Shown: piece by piece, positions 27,897 through 35,788 of the stretch | How the letters are laid out: each line of letters begins with the position of its first letter | How positions within the stretch are numbered: the first letter of the stretch is position 1 | From: Thermodesulfobacteriota bacterium | GTDB lineage: Bacteria; Desulfobacterota; WTBG01; CAIYCZ01; CAIRTM01 | Reading direction: 5' to 3' | Assembly (NCBI GenBank): GCA_028278025.1 | Contig: JANQFE010000138.1 | Span: 25,323-89,322, forward strand | Length of the DNA: 64,000 nucleotides | Program-made: the position numbers and the translations under genes | Notes under the pieces: generated by a model | Told to the model about the DNA's origin: nothing | Databases searched by the model: none | The model's input: the letters and a program-made list of their open reading frames with translations, nothing else

Positions 27897-28863
27897 AAAT
27901 AAGCTTTGATCCCTCATTTTCAAACTTAAATTTCAATTCTCTAAAAGCAGCAAGGGCCTTGCGCAGCTTTTTCTGTTTTTCTCGGGGACAGTAGAACAGA
28001 AAAAAGCCGCCTCCCCCTGCCCCAAGCACTTTGCCTCCGGTGGCACCATTTTTCAGGGCCATATCATAGAGGGCATCTGTATCAGTGGTGCTAATCTTTG
28101 AGGCAAGTTTTTGTTTTAATATCCAATTCCGGTGTAGTATCTTGCCGAACTGATCCAGGTTGCCTTTATATAATATATCGCGCAATTCCCATACCAGGGC
28201 CACCATTTCCTGCAGGATGTTCAAATTATTAGTCAGTTTCAGATTTCTTTTTTGCTCGGCCAAAATTTTTGAAGCACTCCTCTGGGTTCCCAAATAGTAC
28301 ATAAGCAGGTTGTCCTGCAGGGTTTTATAGGTTTCTTTTGGTAGGTGAATCGGTTCAACAATAACTTCACCTGAGGACTCGAATCTGAAAACATTGAGTC
28401 CCCCGAACGCGGCTGCATACTGATCCTGCTTACCGATAGGTTCTTGCAGCCTGTTGATCTCGATATCACAGGCTTCCTCTGCCAGCTGTTTCTTAGTGAC
28501 GAATTTACCAAGAATTGTGTATAGATTATGCAGCAGACCCACAGTAAATGATGACGAGGAACCCAGACCTGTTCCAGCACCGATATCGGCATTAGAGCTT
28601 ATCTCAAGGGCACCGGAAATGTTGAATTTTTTAAGAACTTCTCGCAGGATGGGGTGTTTCATGGTATCTATATTTTTAACCATTTCCGTTTTCGAATATT
28701 TGGCAACGATGATCTCTTCATCCCAAAAGCGATGAGATGAAATATACATAAACTGATTGATGGTTGTGCTTAATACAGCGCCTTGAGAGTGAGCATAAAA
28801 TTTCTCAAGGTCAGAGCCGCCACCAACGAAACTTATTCTAAACGGCGTTTTAGTTATAATCAT
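27862..28863 (-). CDS. hddA: D-glycero-D-manno-heptose 7-phosphate kinase (GHMP family)
   Basis: A 333-residue GHMP kinase. In the GDP-heptose route HddA phosphorylates heptose 7-phosphate at C1, giving the 1,7-bisphosphate. It begins TKTPFRISFVGGGSDLEKFY, the N-terminal signature of HddA/fucokinase-like GHMP enzymes. The ATP-binding motif is at 95-105 (IGAGTGLGSSS), followed by EIEINRLQEPIGKQDQ-type sequence (DIEINRLQEPIGKQDQ here) and the C-terminal LGAGGGGFFLFY. Neighbouring gmhA and the HddC-GmhB fusion make HddA much more likely than a fucokinase or mevalonate kinase. It lies 9 bases after the fusion gene and overlaps gmhA. Confidence 0.88.
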   Translation of the reverse strand: MIITKTPFRISFVGGGSDLEKFYAHSQGAVLSTTINQFMYISSHRFWDEEIIVAKYSKTEMVKNIDTMKHPILREVLKKFNISGALEISSNADIGAGTGLGSSSSFTVGLLHNLYTILGKFVTKKQLAEEACDIEINRLQEPIGKQDQYAAAFGGLNVFRFESSGEVIVEPIHLPKETYKTLQDNLLMYYLGTQRSASKILAEQKRNLKLTNNLNILQEMVALVWELRDILYKGNLDQFGKILHRNWILKQKLASKISTTDTDALYDMALKNGATGGKVLGAGGGGFFLFYCPREKQKKLRKALAAFRELKFKFENEGSKLIYVGDEYLEHWA

Positions 28864-28872
28864 TTTTAGTAT

Positions 28873-30747
28873 TTAAATAATTATATCAGCATACCTACGA
28901 TGTTTTTCTACTATACTATATTCATCGTCTCTTCGACAAGCAATCAATGCATCAATTTCCTGCTTTTGCAGCCCTTTCCAGGTATAAAAATGTGTTATCC
29001 TAGTGTTGCGCAGGGCTTCATCAATGTCACAAAAAATTCTAAGATCTGAAATTTCGCGCATTTTTGCAGTTCCCAGGGCAATTATGCCCTCAATAATCAC
29101 AACATCAGTATCATTGAGCCTATATTGTATCTCTGTATCGGTCAGCTGGCGGGAGAGTTGATCGTATTTTTTCAGAACGATCTCTTCGTTGTTCAGCAAC
29201 GCAGTGATATCAGCATGAATTTTGTCCGTTTGAAACCGGTCATACACACTACATGTTTTTTTACGATCGTCTTTTGCCAGGAGCCAATTGTCAAGTGAAA
29301 CTATTAAAACCTTCTTATGAGCTTTGCGCAAATTCGCACTCAGATAACTGGTAAAAATAGTCTTGCCTGCGCGGGTATTCCCTCCCACGGTTATAATGAA
29401 CGGTTTTTGGGTATGCGCATGTAAAAAGTCGTTGAAAATTCTATGAACATATGGAGCGTGGGGTTCATTAATAATATATGTTACCGCTTCATTGAATGTT
29501 TCAAAAAAATAATCAGGTACGATATCGCTATCCCTGCAGCCGTAACCTGTCCTTACCCCAACGGTTGGCAGCCCTGCATTTTTACCACACAAAATGTCCC
29601 GGCGGGAGTCCCCGATAAAAAATGAATCCTCTCGTTGTATATTAAAATCGGTGAGGGCTAGTTCTACCAGGCCGGTTTTCGGTTTGCGACACTCACACTG
29701 AATCTTAAAGCGGGGATTCTCCTCTGGATAGCCTTTATCGGGATGGTGCGGACAATAGTAAATGGCATCAAGCTTAGCCTGTTGCTGCCCGAGCAGGGTT
29801 TCCATTTTTTTGTGGATTTCCTCCAGCTCTTCTATGGAACACAGATTCCTGGCCACAACAGATTGGTTTGTAATGACAATTGCCAGATATTCTGATTTGT
29901 TTATTGTTTGAATTGCCCTGCCACTGTCAGGCAGCAGTCTGAAGTCATTACTCTTACAGAGCAAGCCAATCTCTTCATTGATGACACCATCACGGTCAAT
30001 AAAGATAGCCTTGCGTTTCACGTCCTTATTATAACGGGATATTTTACCGGAAACAAAATCGGCATTGACTTCTGTCAATCTTTGCGGTGTGCCAACATCC
30101 TTTAAATATTCTGCTGTATTGTAACCGAACATATTTAGCTGTGTAACAATCCGGGGAAACAGGTCTCTGCCAAAATCAGCCTGTACGCCTTTTTCAATAG
30201 AGGTGAGAATTTTGGGAGACATCACGTACAGGGCTGCATTCACAAGATTTCTGTACCAGGTGTTTTCAGAGTGGGGCTTGGGGTGGAAAGCTGTAACATT
30301 ACAGTCACTGTCCATTTCAATAAGATCACTGTCGAAAGGGTGGTCATTAGGATGAACAACCAGGGTGCAATCACTTTGTTTTTGAATATGAAAGTCAATA
30401 AGCTTTCGCAGGTTCATATTAACCATGACATCACCGTATAAAACGATAAAATCATGCGTTAATATGTTAGCAATTTCTTTTATGCCTCCGGTTGTACCCA
30501 GGGGTGTTGTTTCTCTGTAATAAGAAATAGTGACGTCAAAATCTTCTCCATTTCTAAAATAGTTTTCAATACTTTCTGAAAGAAAGCCTGTTATAATAAT
30601 AATATTTTTTATATCATATTTGTGCAGCAGTATAACCTGATGTTCTAAAATAGGCCGGTTGCCAATTTTTACCATAGGTTTGGGAATTTTTTCGGCAAGA
30701 TGTCCCAACCGAGTCCCTTTCCCACCAGCAAGAATAACAGCTTTCAT
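28873..30747 (-). CDS. Three-domain fusion: heptose-1-P nucleotidyltransferase (HddC), heptose bisphosphatase (GmhB), P-loop uridine-kinase-like domain
   Basis: One 624-residue frame from ATG 30747 carries three domains. Residues 1-235 are a nucleotidyltransferase (ILAGGKGTRLG, KPMVKIGNRP, LYGDVMVN), matching HddC, which makes GDP-heptose from heptose 1-phosphate. Residues 245-425 are a HAD phosphatase like GmhB: DRDGVIN at 251-257, ITNQS, and the zinc site C332, H334, C351, C353 (CPHHPD and CECRKP). Residues 445-624 are a P-loop kinase like uridine kinase: Walker A GNTRAGKT near 456-463, VSLDNWL, and VIIEGIIAL. The first two domains do the last two steps of GDP-D-glycero-D-manno-heptose synthesis. 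The role of the third is unknown. The frame is open 14 codons further upstream, but ATG 30747 begins the conserved domain, 5 bases after the previous stop. Confidence 0.88.
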   Translation of the reverse strand: MKAVILAGGKGTRLGHLAEKIPKPMVKIGNRPILEHQVILLHKYDIKNIIIITGFLSESIENYFRNGEDFDVTISYYRETTPLGTTGGIKEIANILTHDFIVLYGDVMVNMNLRKLIDFHIQKQSDCTLVVHPNDHPFDSDLIEMDSDCNVTAFHPKPHSENTWYRNLVNAALYVMSPKILTSIEKGVQADFGRDLFPRIVTQLNMFGYNTAEYLKDVGTPQRLTEVNADFVSGKISRYNKDVKRKAIFIDRDGVINEEIGLLCKSNDFRLLPDSGRAIQTINKSEYLAIVITNQSVVARNLCSIEELEEIHKKMETLLGQQQAKLDAIYYCPHHPDKGYPEENPRFKIQCECRKPKTGLVELALTDFNIQREDSFFIGDSRRDILCGKNAGLPTVGVRTGYGCRDSDIVPDYFFETFNEAVTYIINEPHAPYVHRIFNDFLHAHTQKPFIITVGGNTRAGKTIFTSYLSANLRKAHKKVLIVSLDNWLLAKDDRKKTCSVYDRFQTDKIHADITALLNNEEIVLKKYDQLSRQLTDTEIQYRLNDTDVVIIEGIIALGTAKMREISDLRIFCDIDEALRNTRITHFYTWKGLQKQEIDALIACRRDDEYSIVEKHRRYADIII

Positions 30748-30752
30748 CTGAT

Positions 30753-31697
30753 TCACCGTGCTTTCCCCAGTTCGGCCTGCACTGCACATCGTACAGCCTC
30801 ATCAGAGGTCCTCCTGGCCGTCCATCCCAGGGCATTAATTTTTCTCAGGCTATACTGAAATTTAGGGACATCACCCACCCAGCCCCGGTCACCACCCGTA
30901 TATATAAATTCTACATCTGCCAATCCCATTTCCTCTACAACAATTTCAGCAATTGTTGTAACGTCTGTGGCACTGTCGACCCCCAGGTTAAAATAGTTTA
31001 AGGCATCATGAGCATTTTTCCAGCCGAACATAATGCCATCAACAAGATCCTTAACATACAGGTAGGGTTTTGTCTGGGTTCCGTCCCCTAAAATTTCCAG
31101 CTTATGTGGATTCTGTTGTAGTTTCTTAATAAAGTCAAACATTGCTCCGTGCGTTGCCCGCTCGCCAACAACATTAGGAAACCTGAAAATCCAGGCCCGT
31201 ATACCCACGTTCTCACATGCAGCAGATATGTAGGCTTCAGAAGCAAGTTTTGCAGCACCATAAAATGAGATCGGGAAAAGTGGACCCGTATCTTCAGTGA
31301 GGGGCGCTGTGTTTTCACCATACACCGCGGAGCTTGAGGCAAAGACGATATTTTTAACCGCATTGTTTTTCATGCATTGCAGGATTGAAAATGTTGTCAT
31401 GAATGTTTTTTCAAGATCAATGTTAAGATCTGATGCGCCCTGCTGGATATCAGAGTTGGCTGCCATATGAAAGACATGCTCGAAACCGTGTTCCTTAAAG
31501 ACAGTGTTGAGCTGATCAGTTTTGAGTATATTGAGCTCTATAAATGAAAAAAGGGGATTACCGGTGTGGTGGGCAATGTTTTCCAGTCGGCCTAAACTCA
31601 AATCATCCACGCATACTACCCGGTGGCCTTCTTCGAGCAGCATGTCACAAAGATGGCTTCCTATAAAACCAGCACCACCCGTAACGAGGATATTCAT
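30753..31697 (-). CDS. NAD-dependent epimerase/dehydratase (extended SDR)
   Basis: A 314-residue extended short-chain dehydrogenase. It has the TGGAGFIGSH dinucleotide motif, VDDLSLG, HMAANSDI, the ASSSAVYGE strand, and the catalytic YxxxK as YGAAK. RFPNVVGERATHG and a YLYVKDLV segment match sugar-nucleotide 4-epimerases and 4,6-dehydratases. In this operon it probably acts on a GDP-heptose or on the sugar nucleotide of a neighbouring residue; the exact substrate is not readable. ATG 31697 is preferred over the GTG two codons upstream because the AGG site is better spaced. It lies 9 bases after the GT2 gene and 5 bases before the fusion gene. Confidence 0.85.
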   Translation of the reverse strand: MNILVTGGAGFIGSHLCDMLLEEGHRVVCVDDLSLGRLENIAHHTGNPLFSFIELNILKTDQLNTVFKEHGFEHVFHMAANSDIQQGASDLNIDLEKTFMTTFSILQCMKNNAVKNIVFASSSAVYGENTAPLTEDTGPLFPISFYGAAKLASEAYISAACENVGIRAWIFRFPNVVGERATHGAMFDFIKKLQQNPHKLEILGDGTQTKPYLYVKDLVDGIMFGWKNAHDALNYFNLGVDSATDVTTIAEIVVEEMGLADVEFIYTGGDRGWVGDVPKFQYSLRKINALGWTARRTSDEAVRCAVQAELGKAR

Positions 31698-31706
31698 GGG
31701 CACTAC

Positions 31707-32405
31707 CTACAATTTGTTTGGATCAATATTAAGGTTAAATCTATAATTAAAAATACACCTCAGATATGCTTTGCCGCTGCGCCATTTGTGCAGGGTTACC
31801 TCACCGATCCGTACTTTATAAGGAATATCTATCTCAGTGTGTTTAAAACCTGCCATGTTTGCCCTAATAATGATTTCACAGGGAAAAGCATAATTTGTTT
31901 CCCATTGTACAGAGGTATTTACCATGCGCTGCATGCAGAACATACCGGTTGAAACATCATGAACATTAATACCGTATAAATTTCTTACCAGAAAAGCAAA
32001 TGACCAATTTGCAGCTTTATTCGACAAGGGCATCTCTGTACCCAACTGTTTGGTTATCCGGTTGCACGAGATGATGTCATAGCCCTCTTCTGTAATCATC
32101 CTGACAAGCCTGGGAATATAATCCATAGGATAGGTGTTGTCGCAGTCCGTAGTGATAAGTATATCATGGCGAGCTTCCTGAAGGGCTGTTCGCAGCGCTA
32201 TGCCATGGCCCCTGGGTTCCTGCCTGATTACCCGGGCACCCATTTCAGCAGCAATATCAGGTGTTCTGTCTTTGCTGCTGTCCACAACGACAATTTCCGT
32301 TTCAAAATCAACAGTATGCTTTCTGACATGCTCAATCATTGGCCTGATTGCTCCCTCTTCATTAAATGAAGGCATCACCACTGAAATCTTATTTTTTTCC
32401 GTCAT
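31707..32405 (-). CDS. Family 2 glycosyltransferase (DPM1-like)
   Basis: A 232-residue GT2 enzyme. It has ISVVMPSFNEEGAI, VVVDSSKDRTPDIA, a DCDNTYPMDY metal-binding region and ISCNRITKQLG, as in polyprenyl-phosphate sugar transferases. It has no C-terminal membrane helices, so it would bind the membrane peripherally. It is a close paralogue of the GT2 encoded at 33413-34102: both contain DCDNTYPM and end RFNLNIDP(N/K)L-like. The frame is open to 32450, but ATG 32405 places the conserved domain at the start and 19 bases after the previous stop. It likely charges polyprenyl phosphate with a sugar for the GT-C enzymes; this is family-based inference. Confidence 0.88.
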   Translation of the reverse strand: MTEKNKISVVMPSFNEEGAIRPMIEHVRKHTVDFETEIVVVDSSKDRTPDIAAEMGARVIRQEPRGHGIALRTALQEARHDILITTDCDNTYPMDYIPRLVRMITEEGYDIISCNRITKQLGTEMPLSNKAANWSFAFLVRNLYGINVHDVSTGMFCMQRMVNTSVQWETNYAFPCEIIIRANMAGFKHTEIDIPYKVRIGEVTLHKWRSGKAYLRCIFNYRFNLNIDPNKL

Positions 32406-32424
32406 GTGCTCATTCCGTGTTTGT

Positions 32425-33381
32425 TCAGATTGATTTTTTTGCAATAACACAATGTATACCTACCCAGTAAGGAAACATGACATTGTTCAACCTGAGAAGA
32501 TCAGCCCCTGTTTTCAAAAGCTTATGAAGTACTCTGCTGTGAATTTTTATGCGATAGATGATATAACCGAGCTGGAGTGTCTGGAAGTGGGGAGTGGAGT
32601 TAACTACATCAAGACCGACGGTTTTTGCCATGTTGCCAAAAGTTGTTTTTGTAAAGTAATAAAGATGTACCGACATAAGAAATACCCAGCGTCGCCCCAT
32701 CAATCTGGCAATCCAGCTGTTTATATCAGGGAATGTACATATCAGAACACCGCCCGGCCTTAATAACTTGCTGCAGGCTGTTAAGACTTTCATTGGATCA
32801 GGGACATGTTCGATGACATCCCATAGTGTTATAATGTCAAAAGACCCATCAGCATAATTTTGTTCAAAAAGTGTACCTTGATCGATATCCAGATTGTAGT
32901 GGTCTTTGCCCCACTGGCAAAACCAGGCATTGGGTTCGCAACCCCGTACATCCCAGCCATGTTTTTTGGCAATTGCCATGAATGTTCCGGCTGCTGTGCC
33001 GACATCCAACAGTTTTCCTTTCGCGGGCAGTAATGAATTGATCATTTTAATACTGCGTTCAAAAGCAATTTCCCTGCCCCTGTTTTGCGATACAAACTGC
33101 TCCTTGTAGCCTTGAATAGTACCATCAGCGTAATTGCTCAAAAGACAGTCATCCTGCAGCCTGGGGTTTATAAACCTAAGACCGCAGGTGTTGCATTGTA
33201 CAACCTGGTCAAGAAGAACATCACCACCACACGAACGGAACTGTTTAAGAATTTCTTCTGCAGGATCATCAAGATGATAGGTTCTTTCATAGACTACACT
33301 GTATGCGTGAGAGTGACAAAAGTTGCACGGTATCTCCTGCAACAAATTTTCTATCTTTTGGTGAGAATAACCTTCTGTCAT
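32425..33381 (-). CDS. SAM-dependent methyltransferase with N-terminal zinc ribbon
   Basis: A 318-residue methyltransferase. The N-terminus has two CxxC pairs, C19/C22 (CNFC) and C63/C66 (CNTC), forming a zinc-ribbon-like module followed by GLRFINPR, the form common in sugar C-methyltransferases and related cluster enzymes. The SAM-binding motif I is at 124-134 (LLDVGTAAGTF), with ITLWDVIEHVPDP and RPGGVLICTFPD after it. Its C-terminal LRLNNVMFPYWVG tail is typical of this methyltransferase group. It probably methylates a sugar or its lipid-linked intermediate. The gene lies between two GT2 genes, 31 bases after one and 19 before the next. Confidence 0.87.
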   Translation of the reverse strand: MTEGYSHQKIENLLQEIPCNFCHSHAYSVVYERTYHLDDPAEEILKQFRSCGGDVLLDQVVQCNTCGLRFINPRLQDDCLLSNYADGTIQGYKEQFVSQNRGREIAFERSIKMINSLLPAKGKLLDVGTAAGTFMAIAKKHGWDVRGCEPNAWFCQWGKDHYNLDIDQGTLFEQNYADGSFDIITLWDVIEHVPDPMKVLTACSKLLRPGGVLICTFPDINSWIARLMGRRWVFLMSVHLYYFTKTTFGNMAKTVGLDVVNSTPHFQTLQLGYIIYRIKIHSRVLHKLLKTGADLLRLNNVMFPYWVGIHCVIAKKSI

Positions 33382-33412
33382 CCTGTGGCCATATGCAGGT
33401 CTAAAATATAGG

Positions 33413-34102
33413 TTACAGTCTTTTTGGGTCTATAGTAAGTTTAAAGCAGTATTTAAAGATGCACAACAGTGCTGCTTTGCCGGAACGCCATTTCTGCAGG
33501 GTCACGTCTCCGATTCTTGTTCGATAAGGGATATCCATTTCATACTGTTTAAAGCCGGCAAGCTTGGTTTTTATAATGAGTTCAATAGGGACGGTGAGAT
33601 AATTTTCGAGTGTAATAGAGCGGTTCAATTTTTGGGTCAAACAAAACATGCCGGTGGCAACATCTTTTACAGGGATGCCGTACAGCAGACGTACCAGAAA
33701 GGCAAAGCTTTTATTTGCGAGCTTATTTGCAAATGGCATTTCCTGCTTCAGATTTTTGGTCAGCCGGTTGCAGGATATGAGATCACAATCGCTGCCGAGT
33801 ATAAAGTTTACCAGTTTTGGAATGTATCCCATGGGGTACGTGTTGTCACAATCAGCTGTTATAATAATATCGTTACCAGCGGCTTGCAGCCCTGTGCGCA
33901 GGGCATGCCCATGTCCTGCCGGCTCCTTTGTAATAACCTGCACGCCCATCTCCCGGGCAATATAGGGGGTATTGTCAGTACTGCTATCGACGATAATTAT
34001 TTCAGTTTCATAGTCGCGGGTATATCTTCTGATATCTTCGACAACTATTTTTATAGCCCTTTCCTCATTAAGTGTAGGCATTACTAAAGACAGGCTGGGC
34101 AT
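33413..34102 (-). CDS. Family 2 glycosyltransferase (DPM1-like)
   Basis: A 229-residue GT2 enzyme, paralogous to the one at 31707. It shows LSLVMPTLNEERAI, IIVDSSTDNTPYIA, TADCDNTYPMGY and SCNRLTKNL, then VPIELIIKTKLAGF. Its ATG overlaps the stop of the FAD-dependent oxidoreductase gene (TAATG), a strong sign of coupled translation. As for other DPM1-like enzymes, transfer of a hexose or similar sugar from a nucleotide to polyprenyl phosphate is the expected reaction. Two such paralogues in one operon suggest two different sugars or two steps of the same assembly. Confidence 0.88.
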   Translation of the reverse strand: MPSLSLVMPTLNEERAIKIVVEDIRRYTRDYETEIIIVDSSTDNTPYIAREMGVQVITKEPAGHGHALRTGLQAAGNDIIITADCDNTYPMGYIPKLVNFILGSDCDLISCNRLTKNLKQEMPFANKLANKSFAFLVRLLYGIPVKDVATGMFCLTQKLNRSITLENYLTVPIELIIKTKLAGFKQYEMDIPYRTRIGDVTLQKWRSGKAALLCIFKYCFKLTIDPKRL

Positions 34103-35391
34103 TATAGTTCCTCATTTAACTTTTGAGCCAATGCATAGGAGTGTTCAAAAACAGCGTCCATATTTAAGTACTCAAATTCGGCAAAGCGTCCGCAGCAGAA
34201 TATTTTCTGGTTTGCAAGATAGCTTAACACAGTATCAGTATTTTTCCTGTGATCTAGATCGTAGATGACGTATGCATACTGAAAGGTGCGCACTTCGGAA
34301 TCAAACACGTCATTTTTCTTTACCAGATCTATTTTATCGAAATCGTCTATTACTGTTCTTCTGATTTCGTCCCGACTCAGATCAGCAAGGTAGCTGCCGG
34401 GCCGGTAAGTGATTTCAGCCATTATGGTAGAGCCTTTATCCTTAAGACAATAATTTTTACCGAGAAAATTCATTTTTGATATGCGATGAAAAATGATATT
34501 TCTTTCGGGAACATAGAAAGCAAAATTGTCACCCATGTTGTCTTTGCGGGCCTGCAGAACAATTATATGAATAGAGTTATACTTAAGGTTATTGAGAGCT
34601 GTTTGGACTTTTTGTGGAATTTTAATATAGGTACAGAATTCATGTAGAGGCATACAGTTAATAAGTGTTTCCCCGGTAAATATACCCTGATCGGTTTCAA
34701 CCGTCCAGCACTTATTGTTGCATTCTATGGTACGTATGCCTACAGGATTGACAATTGTTGTCTTGGAAGCAATACGTTTTGCCAGGGCAGTAATAAGCTG
34801 CTCAATGCCACCTTCGCACGGATAGTGAAAATAGAGTTGATGGGTATAGCCTTCTGTAGGAATGCCGCGGGCGGACTGTATGACATCATCTTTCGGTGGT
34901 TTTGGTATCCGCTCTACCATTTGGGTATCCATAAAGGCCGCATCAAACTTCCAAATTTTTTCATTATAGGGTTGTAAGTATAATTTAGTGATGCCTTCTC
35001 CAAATGTTTTCAGAAAAAATTGCAGCATATTATGCGGATGGTAGACCTCGTAAGGATTGTTCAAGAACTCCTTAAGGCAGTAGTCCCTTTCAGTTTCAGC
35101 AAGTGCAGCAAGATCATTTTCAAAAGGGTATTTAACCAGTCTGTTTTTATGGTAGATTTTGTTAGATCGTCTTAATACATTTGTCTCAGTCAGCGAAGTG
35201 ATTTGTGAAAGAACTTCCTTGTTTTTTGAAAATAGGGCATGGGGGCCGATGTCATATATAATATTATTTAACTGATAACTCCTGCATAGCCCTCCAAGTC
35301 GGGCCTCTTTTTCAAGAATTACAGAATTGCTGTCCAAGAAGTACGCAAGTGAACAACCGGCAAGGCCACCTCCCAGAATGAGTACACCCAT
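34102..35391 (-). CDS. FAD-dependent oxidoreductase, UDP-galactopyranose mutase-like
   Basis: A 429-residue flavoprotein with the N-terminal FAD motif GGGLAGCSLAYFL and EARLGGLCRSY, then DIGPHALFS. These match the amine-oxidase/protoporphyrinogen-oxidase-like family that includes UDP-galactopyranose mutase and related sugar enzymes. A central PYNEKIWKFD and ARGIPTEGYTHQLYFHYP region resemble the mutase-like members found in polysaccharide clusters. The C-terminal FCCGRFAEFEYLNMDAV closes the FAD site. It is the first gene of the operon, so it may provide an unusual furanose or oxidised sugar for the products of the GT2 genes that follow. Substrate assignment is inference. Confidence 0.82.
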   Translation of the reverse strand: MGVLILGGGLAGCSLAYFLDSNSVILEKEARLGGLCRSYQLNNIIYDIGPHALFSKNKEVLSQITSLTETNVLRRSNKIYHKNRLVKYPFENDLAALAETERDYCLKEFLNNPYEVYHPHNMLQFFLKTFGEGITKLYLQPYNEKIWKFDAAFMDTQMVERIPKPPKDDVIQSARGIPTEGYTHQLYFHYPCEGGIEQLITALAKRIASKTTIVNPVGIRTIECNNKCWTVETDQGIFTGETLINCMPLHEFCTYIKIPQKVQTALNNLKYNSIHIIVLQARKDNMGDNFAFYVPERNIIFHRISKMNFLGKNYCLKDKGSTIMAEITYRPGSYLADLSRDEIRRTVIDDFDKIDLVKKNDVFDSEVRTFQYAYVIYDLDHRKNTDTVLSYLANQKIFCCGRFAEFEYLNMDAVFEHSYALAQKLNEEL

Positions 35392-35788
35392 ATAAAATTC
35401 CTCGATAAGAAAAGCCTAGGGCATTTTCTTTTATTTAAATTTATGATATTTATTTTAAAATTAAAAGTAATGTCAAAAAACCTGACAGATAGACATGGAC
35501 ATACAGCCCTTGTATTTTTTTCGGCAACATCATGGAAATATTTAAAAAATCAACTATTTAAGATAATAAATTCACTATATTTTGTCAATCACTAGTACAT
35601 GTGGACAATTAACCTTGGGTGTAAGCTGGGCTCGCACCTGCTTGATTGCTGCGGGCAACCTGCTCGCTGGAACGACTATTAGTTATAGTTCAGGCTGAGG
35701 CTCACCCTGCCCGTGCTGCCCAAACAGGTGCGAGCCCAACCTCCGAATCCACAGTTTTAATTGTCGGTCAGTACTAGAAGCAGATCTT
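35392..35788. other. Divergent intergenic region holding repeat copy C1
   Basis: The gap separates the heptose-related operon from the rightward GT-C gene at 35789. Its first 200 bases are AT-rich and presumably contain the operon promoter. Its right half is filled by the hairpin element at 35592-35777, which ends only 11 bases before the GT-C start codon. Confidence 0.6.
35592..35777. repeat. Hairpin repeat element, copy C1 (186 bp)
   Basis: The element is bounded by CTAGTAC and GTACTAG and by the inner inverted pair GGACAATTAA / TTAATTGTC. It carries a 13-bp perfect stem, GGGCTCGCACCTG at 35628-35640 against CAGGTGCGAGCCC at 35725-35737. The core includes TTGATTGCTGCGGGC and GCTCACCCTGCCCGTGCTG. 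Copies C3 (47059) and C2 (47935) share the ends; C3 has the same 186-bp length. It has no coding capacity and looks like a MITE-like non-autonomous element. The CTAG at both ends could be a target duplication of the YTAR kind or part of the terminal repeat. Confidence 0.75.
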
